Shown here: positions 1 through 14,295 of the stretch, piece by piece
How positions within the stretch are numbered: the stretch's first letter is position 1
Layout of the letters: each line of letters starts with the position of its first letter
DNA from: Epiperipatus broadwayi
Taxonomy: Eukaryota; Onychophora; Udeonychophora; Euonychophora; Peripatidae
Length of the DNA: 64,000 bases
Reading direction: 5' to 3'
Assembly (NCBI GenBank): GCA_028023455.1
Contig: JAQFVV010012980.1
Span: 188,001-252,000, forward strand
Notes under the pieces: model-generated
The model's database searches: none
What the model was told of the DNA's origin: nothing
What the model saw: only the letters and a program-made list of their open reading frames with translations
Program-made: the position numbers and the translations under genes

Positions 1-3000
1 GCAAAAATAAAAGTTTAAGTTAAGTTGCCTATTAAAGAATTGATGATATTAATAAACAAATAAGTAATATCTTGGCTGACGATAAAATAAAAATTTTATT
101 GTTCAATCCTATAATAATAAACAAAACAAATATTAATTCACAATTTTCATGGATCAATTTTAAATTTAAATTAATAATGGCCTATTATCCAAGACATTGC
201 TCGAGCAAAGAAAAGGGCAAGGGTACTTTTTATGCTTTTCCCATACTCACAGACAACCAAATCAAGACCTCAAATGCAGATGGATTAAAATTCTTTAGAC
301 ATATAAGGTTAAGATAATTATAGACAATGTGCAGTTAATATAAGATAATGTGCAACTTTTCAAATAATAGTAAATAAAAATATTATTTTTAGTCTCATAT
401 TGCATAATCTTTAATCTGAGAAGATATACTGACAATTTAAAAATAAACTTTTAATTATGCATTTAATTAAGTATCTGATATAATGCTATTATCTGTTATT
501 GTGATTCAATTTGAGAATCGCTTACTTTAGCATGGTTTTATAATTTTAAAACCAATATCAAATATATTTAATTAACTTTATGATATATTTGTGAACTTTT
601 GAATTGAAAATTTAATAAACTTTAGAAACTTAAGATTTTTTGAACTTGGAATCCAAGACAATAAAATTTTCATATAAAAGTAAAACAAACAAAAATAAAC
701 TTTTTGAAATAATAACAATTTAATTTATTGAGAACAGTAAGAAAGTGTTTACAAATTAAAGGGCATACATGCATTGCCAACATAGCGTAGAGACCTAATA
801 GAATTAATTTGACCTTTGAAAACTTTATTTAGTTTACAATAATACACAGTGTCTTTAGCTACTATTATTGACTATCTCTAAAACTTTTTTACATTATTTA
901 TTCTGATAAATAAACTAATAAAATAATATAATTATACATAATAGAAGGCAAAGACTATTCAATACTGAATGTTAATCTCTTTTAAACAATTAGAGATTTT
1001 AAAATCTTAAACTTTAATTATTCTGTCTGTATTTAATAAGAACACTTCTATTTTTAATTAAAATAATTCATAACACTATGGTGTCTTCTAGTAATCAGAA
1101 TAACACATACAACTATGTTTGTATTTGAAACCCTAAGCTTAATTTTATAATACTGTGCTTAACAAATGCTAAACTGAAATAAGCATTTTCAGCATATTTT
1201 TGAAAAATATCATCACTAGTTACACTGACATAACTGGTATTATAGCAAGTGATATATTTAAATCAAACTAAGCTAATTTTAAAATTAAACTAAATTAGAT
1301 ATATGGGACATTCACTCATCAGAGATCAGTTATACTCTTTTAAATAAATTTAGTCCACATAAAATTATTACCCTCAATGTTTTAAAATTAAAAAAAAAAT
1401 GTAACAGACTTACAAATCCAGTGGCGGTGAAACTCTGGATGAAAATATTAAAATTAGTATGTGGGAATTGCCACTTATACTATATGCATATATTGAACAT
1501 ACTTAAAAATAAATAGAACTTATTGTTGGTTAGCTTGTGGGTGATAAAACTATCATATCAACAAAATTCAAACATTGATATACCTATGGGTATTAAAAAT
1601 AGCTATTACTACCTGAAAAAACAAAGTTCCTCAAACACACATATCTTGTTACCACTAATCTAAAACAAACGCAACATCACCTACTGTGGTGGAACTAGCA
1701 TTAAGTCATCATGAATGATAGGCTAAAATATAAAAATAATAGGCTCCTCAGAGCTGGAAAAGATTGTGGTGGCTTTTAAAAATACCTAACTTTGAGACAA
1801 AAACTAAGATGACTGGAACTTGTCTACAGCACATCTGGGAACAGGAAAGACACTCCAGGAATGCACAATCCTATCTCATGAGATTTCCAATGCTTATAAA
1901 TGTGATTATCATCACTGAAAAATACAATCTAATAACCCTCTTTTGGGACAAGCACTATCAAATCATGGAAATACAATACAATAAGAATGGAGGACCTTGT
2001 CTACTCTATAAGGCATACTCAAAATTATTAACTAAGCCTAACTATATGAATCTAACAATTACTAACTAATAGCAAGATATATACTTCACCTGAATTAAGT
2101 AAGTTATTCATAAGAAGTTTAAAAATACAAAACATATATTCAATTTTTGAACCAACAAAGCAAACTGTGTCAAGCGACTACTATGAGAAATACTTTTAAT
2201 GCATATAAAATTATAGGCAAGACACAATGCACACATAGTAAAATATTCAATACTAAAATATAATGACTAGTGAACTTTTTTAAAAAAATTGCAAGTTAAA
2301 TGCAATAATATTTATTCACAATGCATATAAAAATATTTATATTTATTATTAATTCAGCACTCATAAAACAAATGAATGGAAACTCTCTGATAAACTTCTT
2401 TGGCTGATTTAAAATAAAACTGAGTGAAACATTTCACATATAATAAACTAAGGCTGTGGTATTTAAATCTCTGTAAATGAAATTATCTAATAGATATTCA
2501 CTTGTGAAACGCTTAATAAATAAACTAAATTAACCTATGAATGGCAAAATATTTGCCATTTCTAATAAACCCATTAAGCTTTAAAATTATAATTTTAGTT
2601 TATCTGGCATATTTATGCAAAAAGTGTTACATAAAATATATAGCATACATATTTTTATGGTTTCATTTTTTTAAACCAATAAAACAGACAATAAAAAAAT
2701 AATAATACAGTAACTGAAGTTCATATTTCAGCTCCCTAATGGTTTTTCTATTTAAAATATGTAGATAATTTATTCAGGCTAATTTATCTATCTGAGTTCG
2801 AAGCTTCAGTCTAAACATTTATAAAACATGGCAATGTTTCTGAAACAAAAATGTTCAATAGTTCTTTATGGTAATACTTTCACTTTCTTTTATCTTTAAA
2901 GATTATTTTAAATATTTAATATAATAATAAAATAGGATGGCATTGGAAAAATAAATTCTTCAGCTGAGTACATTTTTGTTGGATCCTGGGTTCAAATGCA

Positions 3001-5105
3001 TATAATACATAGATATATTTAAATTTCATTATTTTCTTTCAGGCAAACACATTTTTTTTTAAATACAACTTTTTTAAAAAAAGAAATATTTTTTTATATA
3101 ATATTTAAAGATGTATATTTTTTAACACATTTTCTTTTACTTTTTTAAACATTAGAGTAGACTTACTTTATAATTAAAGATGTTCCTCAGTATATGAGCT
3201 GAGATTACTTATCACATAGTTACTTATAAGTAATGGCAAATATAACAATTTACAATGTATTTGACAGATACAAGAATTATTATTTTAAAATACATATTTT
3301 CCTCTGTTTACATTGAGCTAAAATGAATTAATTCCATTTCAGGTAAAGGTATAAATGATGACATTTTAGTTAATCATTATTTGTAAGTTCATCCTTAATT
3401 AAATATAGCTTAAAATATATTTGTCCAACAATTTCCAGAATAAGATAATTTATATCTCATATACAATAAAGTTTAAAGTTGGTCACTAGGAAAAGTCGAC
3501 AGTCAATTATAGAATGCTTTGCAAATAAAGTTACTTCTTTAATTTAATGTAATATATTTTCATTTCTAAATTTATTTTTAGAAACAATCATTATTATGGA
3601 AGATCTTTTTTAAATGTTTATCTCAAGTATTAATAGTGAGGCATCAAATTTAAAGTTAATTTTAATTTATAAGGAAAATGACACATTTTTCATTATAATT
3701 TTTTTTAAAAATTATCAATGTCTTTTAATTTCTTCCTCACACATATTTTTTAAATTAATAGGACAAATACTAAGTATTCTACAGCTACTATAGTTTAGTG
3801 CATCAGAATGTTTAACCATATATATAATTAATAATTTATTCTTTAATTTTACATTTACTTTAAAGAAAGTAAAACAAACAGATTAAAAGCACATGAGATA
3901 AGAGATGCTAAATTTCCTTCAAACATTTTTTACTACAATTTCAGGTTCCGATAGAAATTTGATTACCAGAAAATGGTTAGCTCTTTACATTCAGCAATTT
4001 ATTACTGCAAGACCATTTTAAATAGTTGTTTTAAAACATACTTTTACTTTTTAAATAATAAAGTTTTTTTTAAAAAATTACAACTTTTATTAAAGAAAAT
4101 TTCAGGATTTCTACATGTAGAAACAAAATAAGATAAGCCCCCTGAATGAATCCCGAATTTGTTTTTATGTGTAGTAATCTTTAATACTTCCACTTTTGAT
4201 CAATTGGCTTGAAAAACAATGAAATTATTTTTTAAACTTTAATATTCTTGACAGACCAGCTGTGAAATCGACTTTACTGATGAAATTGAACTTATACCAA
4301 ACCACGTGACTCCACAGTTGCAAAGTCAAAAATTCATTGTTAATATTATCTAACATACTTAGACAATATTTTATAAACACAATAGAAATAAATATAAAAT
4401 TTAAAGCTATCCCTCTTTATTAAACTTTTTAAATATTTAATTTCAATTACTTTATCCATTCAATTGTTGTTGTTTTTTTAATCAATATTGGAATTAAATA
4501 TTTTTTATTCTCATGTTTACATGTCATTCTTGCATGCCCATACATATTCTCACATATGTGTGACCTCACACTAATTGTTTAAAAGTTATTTTTAAAATTA
4601 CAACAATAAAATATTAATGAATATTTAATTCAAAATAACTTTCTAAGTGAAACGCTAATCTAACTTACATTTAACAAATATTATTACACTGTTTTAATAA
4701 AAATTTACAGTTTATTTTTTTAAATTTATTATTATTTATTCCAATTTATTTATAATATCTAATTATTATAATTTAGACATTAAAATGAATTACACAATAG
4801 TTACTTTAAAATACATTTAATATTATTTATAACTTCACAACTATTTCTGATATTTCTTTTAATTCAAATTATTATCTGGCAACCCTTATCAAACTAACTC
4901 ACATATTCTATTGAAACATTTAAACATAATTCCATAATATACAATTATCACAATACTACATTAGATTGTCCTATTTTACTCATTAATTAAGTTAACTTAT
5001 TTTTTTATCATTATTATTTTTTTAAAAATCAGAAAATTTCAAACAAAATGTTTAGCTAAGCTAACCTCAGGCACCTATTTAAACTAAGTGAAACTTCAGT
5101 TAGAT

Positions 5106-5107
<2 letters not shown>
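1..5107. other. AT-rich DNA without recognisable genes
   Basis: Both strands are saturated with stop codons. I recognise no gene, structural RNA or transposon protein here. A block at about 1560-2060 is somewhat richer in G+C and carries a 101-codon open stretch (1764-2069, +) without any motif I know; it may be an old unclassified repeat. The string around 2980-3003 resembles the B box of a tRNA-derived SINE, but no matching A box is convincing. Confidence 0.6.

Positions 5108-5179
<72 letters not shown>
5108..5179. repeat. (TA)n microsatellite
   Basis: This is an uninterrupted TA dinucleotide tract of about 72 bp. It directly precedes a LINE C-terminal relic. It is one of about ten such long TA tracts in the window, several of which border retroelement ends. 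Confidence 0.95.
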
Positions 5180-5184
<5 letters not shown>

Positions 5185-5600
5185 ACAGAATATTAGGTGC
5201 GAATTAATATATGGTAGTAGTAAAGAAAGTAGTTTATGTTTAAGGCTCGAATGGGGATCTTGATCTATAAGAGAATATATGGGTAAATAGAAAAAAATAT
5301 AGATAAATTATTTTGTAAATTATGTAAGGAAGGAATAGAAAATATTCAGTATTTGTTAATTTAATGTAAATGTTTGAAAACAGAAAGAGTACATATAATG
5401 AAGTTATGAAAGAATACATATGAAAAACGTGATTATACAGAAAGTGAATTATTGTTTTTATGCTGGGTTTGAGAAAAAATAAGAGGGTATGAAATATTAA
5501 GGGTGTAGAGTTGACAAAGATTATGTTGTGGAAATTGGATGAAGCAGAATATGGGAAAACTTAGAGTGGGGAATGGAAAATTAAGTGGCTAACAGATTTC
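5180..5600 (+). pseudogene. Relic of a LINE reverse-transcriptase C-terminal domain
   Basis: Translation around 5301-5345 gives a zinc-binding-like stretch, CKLCKEGIENIQYLL, followed after one stop by CKCLKTERVHI. This matches the CxxC...H...C finger found after the RT domain in many non-LTR retrotransposons (zf-RVT type). The expected histidine reads as glutamine and stops interrupt the frame, so the copy is dead. Further matching phrases such as ESELLFLCW and WKLDEAEYGKT appear at about 5440-5565 in shifting frames. No RT catalytic core is visible upstream, where a (TA)n tract begins at once. The clade is undetermined. Confidence 0.55.
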
Positions 5601-8600
5601 TCTGGGTATAATTGCTAAGAGATTCTTGACTTCGTTTAAGAAGAATATACAGTACATCACATCACATCACATGGAAAAATTTATTTACTGGGATCAAAAT
5701 GGATGATGAAGATGGTTTGCACTGACTAGACTCAGGGAGAAACAAGAAATCTTAAATATTGTTTAGACAATTGAGAAATAAAAGCACCAAGAACAAACAT
5801 TAGCCAAATTAAGTTTAAACAAATTTTAAAAATTGTATTTAATAGAGAAATAACTTATAAGAAAAAGTTTATAAGATAACAAACAGGGTTATATCAGGTG
5901 TGTACCAGTAATAATAAAATTCAATGCACTGACAGTCCGACTAATTTTCTAATAATGAATTATAAAGGGAGGACACAAATTTATTTCAGCAGAGAATTCA
6001 CCTAAACATTGATTTTCTCATTCCCAGATATGAAAACGAATTAGTTTTTGAAATAAGTCAATAAAACCAGCATCAGATAGCTTTTCTAGGCCTGAAAATG
6101 TGTCAGGACCAAAAATGTCATATGCCAGATGATGTTTCCATCTAATACTATGTTTAAAGTAAAAAATGATTGATTTATCTCAAGAACAAACAAAAAATAT
6201 GATTTGGAATGAAAGTAAAACAGACAATTAAAACTGGTGAATCCTCAAACAAACAATGGACCAAAACTAATAGTAATTAAAGGTCTCAATAGGAGACAAG
6301 TAAATCATTACAAAACCAGTTACGTCTGCCCCAGCATTTCAAAAAAAATGAATTACAAATCAGTAAATTAAATTCTGAGTATAAGCTCTGATAAAATTCA
6401 GTCACACATAAAAGACAAAAATAAATCTAGCCATAAGTACAAAAGTGAGTTATATTTGAATATGCATATTTAGCAGAATGCACAAGAGTACGGCAAACAT
6501 GAAAACACTAAACACTTTGGCAGCAACATTCTCTCACCTAAAAATATAAGAAATGGATAGGATAATATCTTCCAGCTGGTCATTTATAAAATTACAAAAA
6601 AGACAGCAACTATAGTTTCCTGATACAGAGACATGAAAACAGTTATGGTCTTGTAGGAAATCAATGAAACCAGCACGGATGATCGGTCAGTCGCATTCTA
6701 ACTACTGATTTTATAATGCCTCAGGACTGCTGTGTATAATACTACTTTTAAAACAAACATGGTTTATTTCACATACAAAACAGCAAAACATATATGATTA
6801 CAGTCTTATGTAATCTAGAAAGAGATATCTACTTTCAGTAAGCCAGAACAAAGAATCTGATAAATAACCAGCCAAAAGATTTTGCAGTTTGTGTAAAGCG
6901 CAAAGTAAACATATTGAAAATTAATGATTTTAAAACCAACTAAGGGCAGGGGAATAAACAAAAATAATGAAAACTGCCAAAGCATTTACAATAATTAGTG
7001 AAATAATTAGATGTATATTAAACATTTACATCATACACTCACAACACATTCTCTGATAAACATAAATTAAAAACAAACTTGAAAAATTAAAAATAAGATT
7101 CCAAGACACTATAAATAATAAAAAAAGTAAATACAGATAATGAATGTTAGATTAACTAATATATAAACCTTGATATATTAAACTTATTTTAGATTGAGCA
7201 GAGATTTAATTAGAAGCAATGTATTTACCCTATCAAGAATATGAAAAAGTTTACCTCATGGTAAGGCAGAGTTAAATTAGTTTTCTGAAAAGTGCACACT
7301 TTTAATAAGTTCATATTTCAGGTAACTTCTCCTTATGATGGAGGCAAGTGTCAAGGTAAATTGGGAATCTGGCTTAAGTTAGAGTTTCATGGCATCTCAA
7401 AAGAACAGCTTAGAGTCTGAGGTTCATCCTTATTTAAATTTGCAACACATCTTGTTGTTTCCAATACCTATAGCAGTGTTTGTTGACATAGTGAAGGCAA
7501 ATTTGAAAAAGTCTTAAATGTCCAAACTGCTATCAGTATGAAGTTCCTCAGGTTAATCAGAATAAGAAGCTGAAGAAATCACTTTGACAGATTATTTGCT
7601 TGGTCAAGGCTCTGGAGAATAGAATGACTTATGAAATGGTTGGTGTTATTTATACCCACACTCAATTTTCTGTGAAAACTTGTCCTGTTATCAAATTCTA
7701 TGCATTAGGCAGGGCAAATATCATTCTCTCCCTCCATCTAATGAAGAATTCTAACCAGGGATTATTTTAAACTAAAACACTACATGAATAATTAAAACTA
7801 TAAGCATATAAAGAAATGTTAAGTAAAGAGATTATTTCTTAAAATCAACTAAGCTACCATGAAATAATAAATCAAAAAAGGTCACAAAGTTTCCATGAAG
7901 ATAATAACTCCTAGTTAAGCTGGTCTTATAATCCACAAACAAAATATTATGAAATACATTTAATATTCATTAAACCAATAAATATATAATAAATAGGTAT
8001 ATGGAATGAATATAAAAGTAAACTTATGAAATAAGTAATAAATAAATTAGGATGTAAATGACTAAATGGATGATGAAAATATATAATAATTAAATAATAT
8101 AATTAAATAAGTCAAAATATTAAGAGCAAAGAAAGATGTGTTAGAATAATGAATAATTAAGATAATAATAGAATAAGATATAATGAATGATTATATATAA
8201 GGCAGTGAAGGGTGAATCAATTATGAAAATGAATTAAGATCAAATGAGAATGAAGAAATGAAAGAAAGATTAAGATGAAATAGAAAAAAAAAGATCATGA
8301 ACTATAAATTAATATTGTATTAAGTGATACTAAGATAAACTAAAATAAAATAGGGATTCCAAGCATGACAAAAACAGATTATTCACCATAAAGTCAAAAC
8401 AAACAATAACTTTTAAGACAAAAGAAGAAATTCAAACATTATAGTTTTGTTGACTTTAATAAAACTGTGAAAATAACTTAATTCAAATCCAAATACAATA
8501 AATTACTGTAGATATAAAATTTACCATAATGTTAAAATTACACTGCAAATTATTGATCTATTCTTCTCAGGGTTAAAATAACTTAAATATTAGTATTTTA

Positions 8601-9523
8601 CAAAGATATACTTGGGTCAGTGAGAGAAATGTTACCACTACCCATATATAGCAAACAAAACAATTCATAATACAAAATTGAATTAACAAATGGTATTTGG
8701 CAATTCCAAATAAACTCTATAAACTCCATAAATATTATAAACATTAATCTTCACGAAATACAAATAAACGTTTAGTAACTAAACACAATAACTTACTAAC
8801 TATCTTTTCTTAAATAATTATGAGTAATGTGATCGAGATCAGTGAATTGTGTATATGATGGTTCAAATAAACAGGGTAAATAAAACTTAAGTATTTTGTC
8901 TTTCAATATATTATTTAAAATAATATATACACTTCAGGTTAAGACTATTTTGATCACTAATTGAGGATGCCTTAAATGTGCTTATAAAATATAAGGGCTT
9001 AATAAAATTATTATGATATACCAATGTCCAATCAATTCATTATATTGATTGATGATGACATCAAAATAGTAAGATAATGTGTCGATAGCAATAACAATAA
9101 TAATGTGTATGGTGATTAGCGATAAGGCCAAATACATCTAAATAATCTTTTAAAACAACAAGATTTATTTACACTATTTAAAATTTTTTCTTAAACATCA
9201 GAAATAATTGGATATCTATCTTTCAGAAACATTATCTGAAACAAGACAGAGATATTACATAAAACATGATATATCCCATTAAATACATGCACAATATATA
9301 AAATAGTATAGTACAATGATATCTTCATTATAACTATCATTATCCATTATGTTTCTGTTATTTTATATTTCAGCACAGGGATTTTAGTTACCGAATAAAA
9401 GTGTATTGAAATATTTAGGATAAATGAAAACTTTAAAATTTAAAATTTAATGTTATAAAGTAGCATGTTACTCTATAGCTATTTTACTTATATCAGATTA
9501 TAAGGGCAATTATATGTAACACA
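5601..9523. other. AT-rich DNA, no genes recognised
   Basis: No coding motif is seen. A short (CATCA)n run lies at about 5654-5671. Segments at 6010-6190 and 6610-6790 share several phrases in the same order (ATGAAAAC..., ...CAATAAAACCAGCA / CAATGAAACCAGCA) and may be an old direct duplication; this match is weak. The block 7250-7760 is richer in G+C than its surroundings and could be an old unclassified repeat, but nothing in it is recognisable. Confidence 0.5.
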
Positions 9524-9524
9524 A

Positions 9525-9608
<84 letters not shown>
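9524..9608. repeat. (ATT)n microsatellite
   Basis: This is a perfect ATT trinucleotide array of about 85 bp. No LINE 3' end was recognised next to it, unlike the array at 26514. Confidence 0.95.
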
Positions 9609-9610
<2 letters not shown>

Positions 9611-10109
9611 ATATGAAGAAATTTATTATTTTAATATGGGGACAGACATCAGAGCAATTGTATACATGATGCCAAAACCTTGCTTATTTCCACAACTTAA
9701 TCATTTCCACTATTAACCTGACTTACCGATCCACTGGTGAATTACTGCTTAATGAAAATACCATGGCATTGTGCATGCGTATCTCTTATAATGCCATACA
9801 GAAATTTTATAATTACTAGTAAGTTTTGGTTGGTGTGCTTGCAAACTGATGAAAGTACTACAACATCATACATACACTATTCGCAATTTGGCAAACACTA
9901 TAGATAAACATGTGACCATGAATCTAACTTTATCCTATAAATGCTATATAATTATAAAATAACAAGACCTTCACCATACATAATTGGAAATATCTATATA
10001 ACATCATGAGATATCAGGCAATAAAGAGAAGCTCTATAAAACAACATTATATAGTTGTACAATGATATTGGCTATTCCAATATCTTTTTTCTAAGTACAA
10101 AATGTGTGG
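9609..10109. other. AT-rich DNA, nothing recognised
   Basis: Non-coding in all frames, without repeats that I can recognise. Confidence 0.5.
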
Positions 10110-10215
10110 ATAATGTCTCTTTACAGGGAAAACAGAATACATACCAGAAATATAATCTGTGCATAATGTCTCTTCACAGGGAAAGCAGAATACATACCAG
10201 AAATATAATCTCTCT
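10110..10215. repeat. Two-copy tandem repeat, 53-bp unit
   Basis: Two adjacent units, 10110-10162 and 10163-10215, share the phrase AATACATACCAGAAATATAA and differ at only a few positions. This is a recent tandem duplication in otherwise non-coding DNA. The small open stretch that spans it (10055-10237) is simply the repeat read through and is not a gene. Confidence 0.85.
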
Positions 10216-10814
10216 AGGTATTAATTGCGCTAACTAAGCATTAACTACTTATCAGCCTTGACAATATAATTCTCTCATGGAATAATCAATGGTAGAATGG
10301 TCCATCTAGCCATGCTCAATATCAATGATACAATAGTTGATGCTATTATACGTTGCACATACTTAACAGATGAAAACTATCACAAATCATTGACAATACA
10401 ATAGCAATACAAATTAATTGTAACAAGAAAAGCTAAAAGATAAATATCCTATTTTACAATGCATAAACTAATAGTGTATTAAACAAACCAACATTTTATA
10501 TCAAATGACCATTAATTATTTTTAAAATAATGATAACATTTTTTATAACAAGAAACACATACATAGACGTTGAAGAAGAGCATACATTGTATAACTAAAT
10601 TGGACATGCTAATTTATAGGCAAAGTTTAATAAAAGTATGGTACATTCATTTAATAATAAGAAAATGGTTTGCATTGTTAACTTAGATAATAAAAAATGC
10701 TGTATCTATGTCATTTGGAAATAACATGCAATCTACATTAATTATGAATATATTAAAAGAAAAGTATAACATTTATTTTGTGTTCCTCCAAATGTTAATT
10801 GATTGATCGATAAT

Positions 10815-11124
10815 TTTAAGAGTATAATTTCTAAAATGCAAAGAAGTAATATAGTTAATCAGATTTCATGTGTAGGTAATAAATTATACATCAATGAAAA
10901 AAGATTTAAGGAGCATCAGTTTTTATATAATCAGATTAAAAAATAGTATAAATAGTCAATTTAATACAGCTTCAGTGTTCTTTGACCATGAAAAGTATTG
11001 TAACTATAGGTTTACGTTTAATATTAATGAAATAAAAATATTAATGGAAGAAAAGAATCATAAAAAGAGGAAAATTAAAGAGATGATTTTAATAGATAAA
11101 TATAAAGATAATATTATTAATTGA
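10815..11124 (+). pseudogene. Penelope-like element GIY-YIG endonuclease relic
   Basis: The translation shows the endonuclease start in one frame (NIVNQISCVGNKLYI, equivalent to the VIYQI...YIG motif, then RFKEHQFLYNQ). After a frameshift near 10945 it continues with SVFFDHEKYCNYRFTF and ILMEEKNHKKRKIKEM. This order (GIY-YIG core, FxH, KIL..E...KRKIKE) is the C-terminal nuclease of Penelope-like retroelements, where it nicks target DNA for priming. It closely parallels the copy at 33645-34620, so both belong to one family. The YIG glycine is lost and the frame is broken, so it is inactive. No RT domain was found upstream. Confidence 0.7.
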
Positions 11125-11224
11125 CAAGTTACAAATACAGCCATACACACCTTATGGAAATTTACAAAACATTAAATTTAAAATTCATTTAAAACTGATG
11201 AGGATTACTACAAAATTAAAAGCA

Positions 11225-11935
11225 CTACTATAGAATAAAAAATATATTTTTTTACCATAACCTTTAAAAATAGTTTTACAAAATGGTACCTGAAGCCCTT
11301 CTGTAACTTCTCATCTCACATATATGGAATATTTCAAGCCATTGTTGTGAAGCTATTTGTAACCAATATAAGTAGTGTGCCATTTAATATAAGGCAGTTC
11401 TTCAAATTCTTTCCCTCTTCCTTCACTTGAAAGTTATCTGCAGTTGTAAGCATCTAAATAAAAAGTTGTCATCATAAGGCAGCCTTTGTCCACAATCAGA
11501 GTATTCTTAGCACTATCCCCATTTGGCCATCAACCACAGCTTTGGTTGGTGATTTTAAAGCCTCCTGGGAATAATGGCCATGATTTATTTTTGTCTGTCA
11601 TAATTTTATAATTATTGTGAAATATTTATCATTTACACATACATTCATTCTACCTTATCAGGCAACTGAGAAAAAAAAAACATGGTGTTTTTTGATCTTA
11701 AAGTCACAGGTAAAAATCCAATAAACTACCACACTGGCCAATGCATGTTGGTGAGAAGCCCATCAATATTCGTTTACTATATGAATAATCACATAATAAT
11801 AACAGCTGCAATGATAAGAATATATGTAGTGGACATAAGGAATTTTCTCTTCTCGGTTCCATTAAGACCTCCAAGAGGAATCAAAGACTCTCCTTTCAGT
11901 TAATAGCAAACTCCTTTCTGAAGCCATGTTTTTGT
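11225..11935 (-). mobile_element. RTE-type LINE, 5' end fragment
   Basis: Read on the minus strand, this segment is collinear with 41992-42640. It covers the same 5' untranslated region (shared phrases include GGAGTTTGCTATT, CACCAACATGCATT and GACAGACAAAAATAAATCA) and then the start of the endonuclease region, where residues such as TFYLDAYN and SSEG-like text are recognisable. It fades out around 11225. Two unlinked copies sharing the same outer end near 11930 and 41992 allow the RTE 5' terminus to be placed approximately. The fragment lacks RT and is non-functional. Confidence 0.75.
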
Positions 11936-13186
11936 AATACATGTATATATATTTGAGTTGCATCTATTGACGTTAATATTAAATTAAAGAAATTTTTTAT
12001 TTAAGATTTATGTTTATAAATCTTATAGACGCTTCTCAGAAATACACATAACTTATGTACAAATGATTAAAAGGAGCAGCACAAAATGTGGGTTAATAGA
12101 TAAAATAGTGAAGCTCAATCTTGGGCTAAGATTGACTGCTACTATATTGAGCTGTTCTTTATTTCTATCACTTATGTAGTTTAAATATATATAAAAAAAT
12201 TTAAATCAGTAATTGTAAAGCAAGCATTTTTGATCTATACAATAAATCATCTAGCTTCTCTATGTTGTTGAAGCTAATCTCTATAAAAATATTTATAATG
12301 TCACCATTTGAATGGAAAATAAGATATATAAAGACAATTAATTATTAAGTAAGAAATAATATATTACAGGAGATTGAAATAGACTGCAATTACGTTCAAA
12401 GAAAAAAAAAAGTGTAATTTCATTATTGTAACATTTCAATTATTCTTTTTTGTCAACTCTAAAAACAAAATAATGTATATTTGTCTATGAAATGCTATGA
12501 ATGATTTGAATAAAAATCTTCATATTAGCACAATAAATTTTAAGGTCAAAATACATTTAAAAAAATCAGTTGTTGAAATCCTATATAAAAAACTTAAAGC
12601 ACTTTGTTCCTATTATAATAAAATAAGATTAAAACAAATAAAATTTTAATTAATTTTTTACTTGTTTTTTTTTTTTTTTGTTTTACAAAATTTCTAATTA
12701 AACATCTATTTTGTGTGCAGTAGACAAAAAAATATTCATATATATTTGGTAATCTGATTCTCTCCCAACTTTATTTGGTATTTTTATTTGTTTGTGGTCA
12801 AATCCAAAATAAATCTTCAGAGTTATTGCCTTTAATTATTTATTTATCTCAGATATATAACATTGTTATCTTGCTAGTTATAACTAAAAGTGGTAAAGAT
12901 TAGCTGTATTATATTTTGCCCTGCATTAAATTTATCCATTCTATCATTATATTTACAGTACAAAAAAAGCTGAATGGAAAACCAATTTTTAGTGTTGTAC
13001 TAAGCATCAATAAACAAAATAATTGCTTTTTTTTCATGTTTTAAAAATATTCAGTCAGTTAAGTCAAATTATTTAACATTTGTGATAAATCATACATACA
13101 AGAACAAATAAACAGTATAACCAATACAGTGAAAACTAATGGTTAAAATAAAACATTCTTAAATAAAGTGTTAAATCAGATCCCTA
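11936..13186. other. AT-rich DNA, nothing recognised
   Basis: The stretch has poly-T and poly-A runs (for example at 12667-12680) and stops in all frames. No gene or known repeat was recognised. Confidence 0.5.
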
Positions 13187-13842
<656 letters not shown>

Positions 13843-13933
13843 ACTACTAGTACTACTCTTGCTGCTGCTGCTGTGGCTGGTGCTACTACTACTACTACTA
13901 CTGCTACTACTACTGCAACTACTACTACTGCTG

Positions 13934-13966
<33 letters not shown>

Positions 13967-14041
13967 GTACTACTACTACTACTACTACTAGTACTACTAC
14001 TACTACTACTACTACTTCTACTACTACTACTACTACTACTA
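13843..14041. repeat. (CTA)n microsatellite between two LINE copies
   Basis: About 200 bp of CTA trinucleotides with CTG, GTA and TTC interruptions. It separates the truncated LINE (left) from the 3' end of the near full-length LINE (right). The phase and strand match those of the arrays at 13187-13386 and 20091-20225. Confidence 0.95.
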
Positions 14042-14295
14042 GTTTTAAAGAACTTTATTTGATATTATAAGTACATATATGAAAATACAATTTTAACACA
14101 TGTTACAAGAGCTGATCTACAATTTAGAATTGAAAATTATTAACAAACTATGTATTATATATTCATGAAATATTTTTACATTAATAATGTTTAAAAAATG
14201 AGGAAGAAAAATTAATCAATATAAGTAACAATATTGAATACATATATGACAACAAAAACTCTCACTTAAGGTGCAGCCAATATGTGATTCATATT

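Noticed and set aside
1764-2069. 101-codon frame as a gene
   Set aside because: No start context, splice sites or family motif support it; a chance open stretch in a richer-G+C repeat is more likely.
11195-11235. CTGATGAGGATT as a hammerhead ribozyme core
   Set aside because: No GAAA box at the right spacing and no stems could be found.
11682-11903. 73-codon open frame on the + strand
   Set aside because: It lies antisense in the RTE 5' UTR fragment, which is repeated at 41992-42450.
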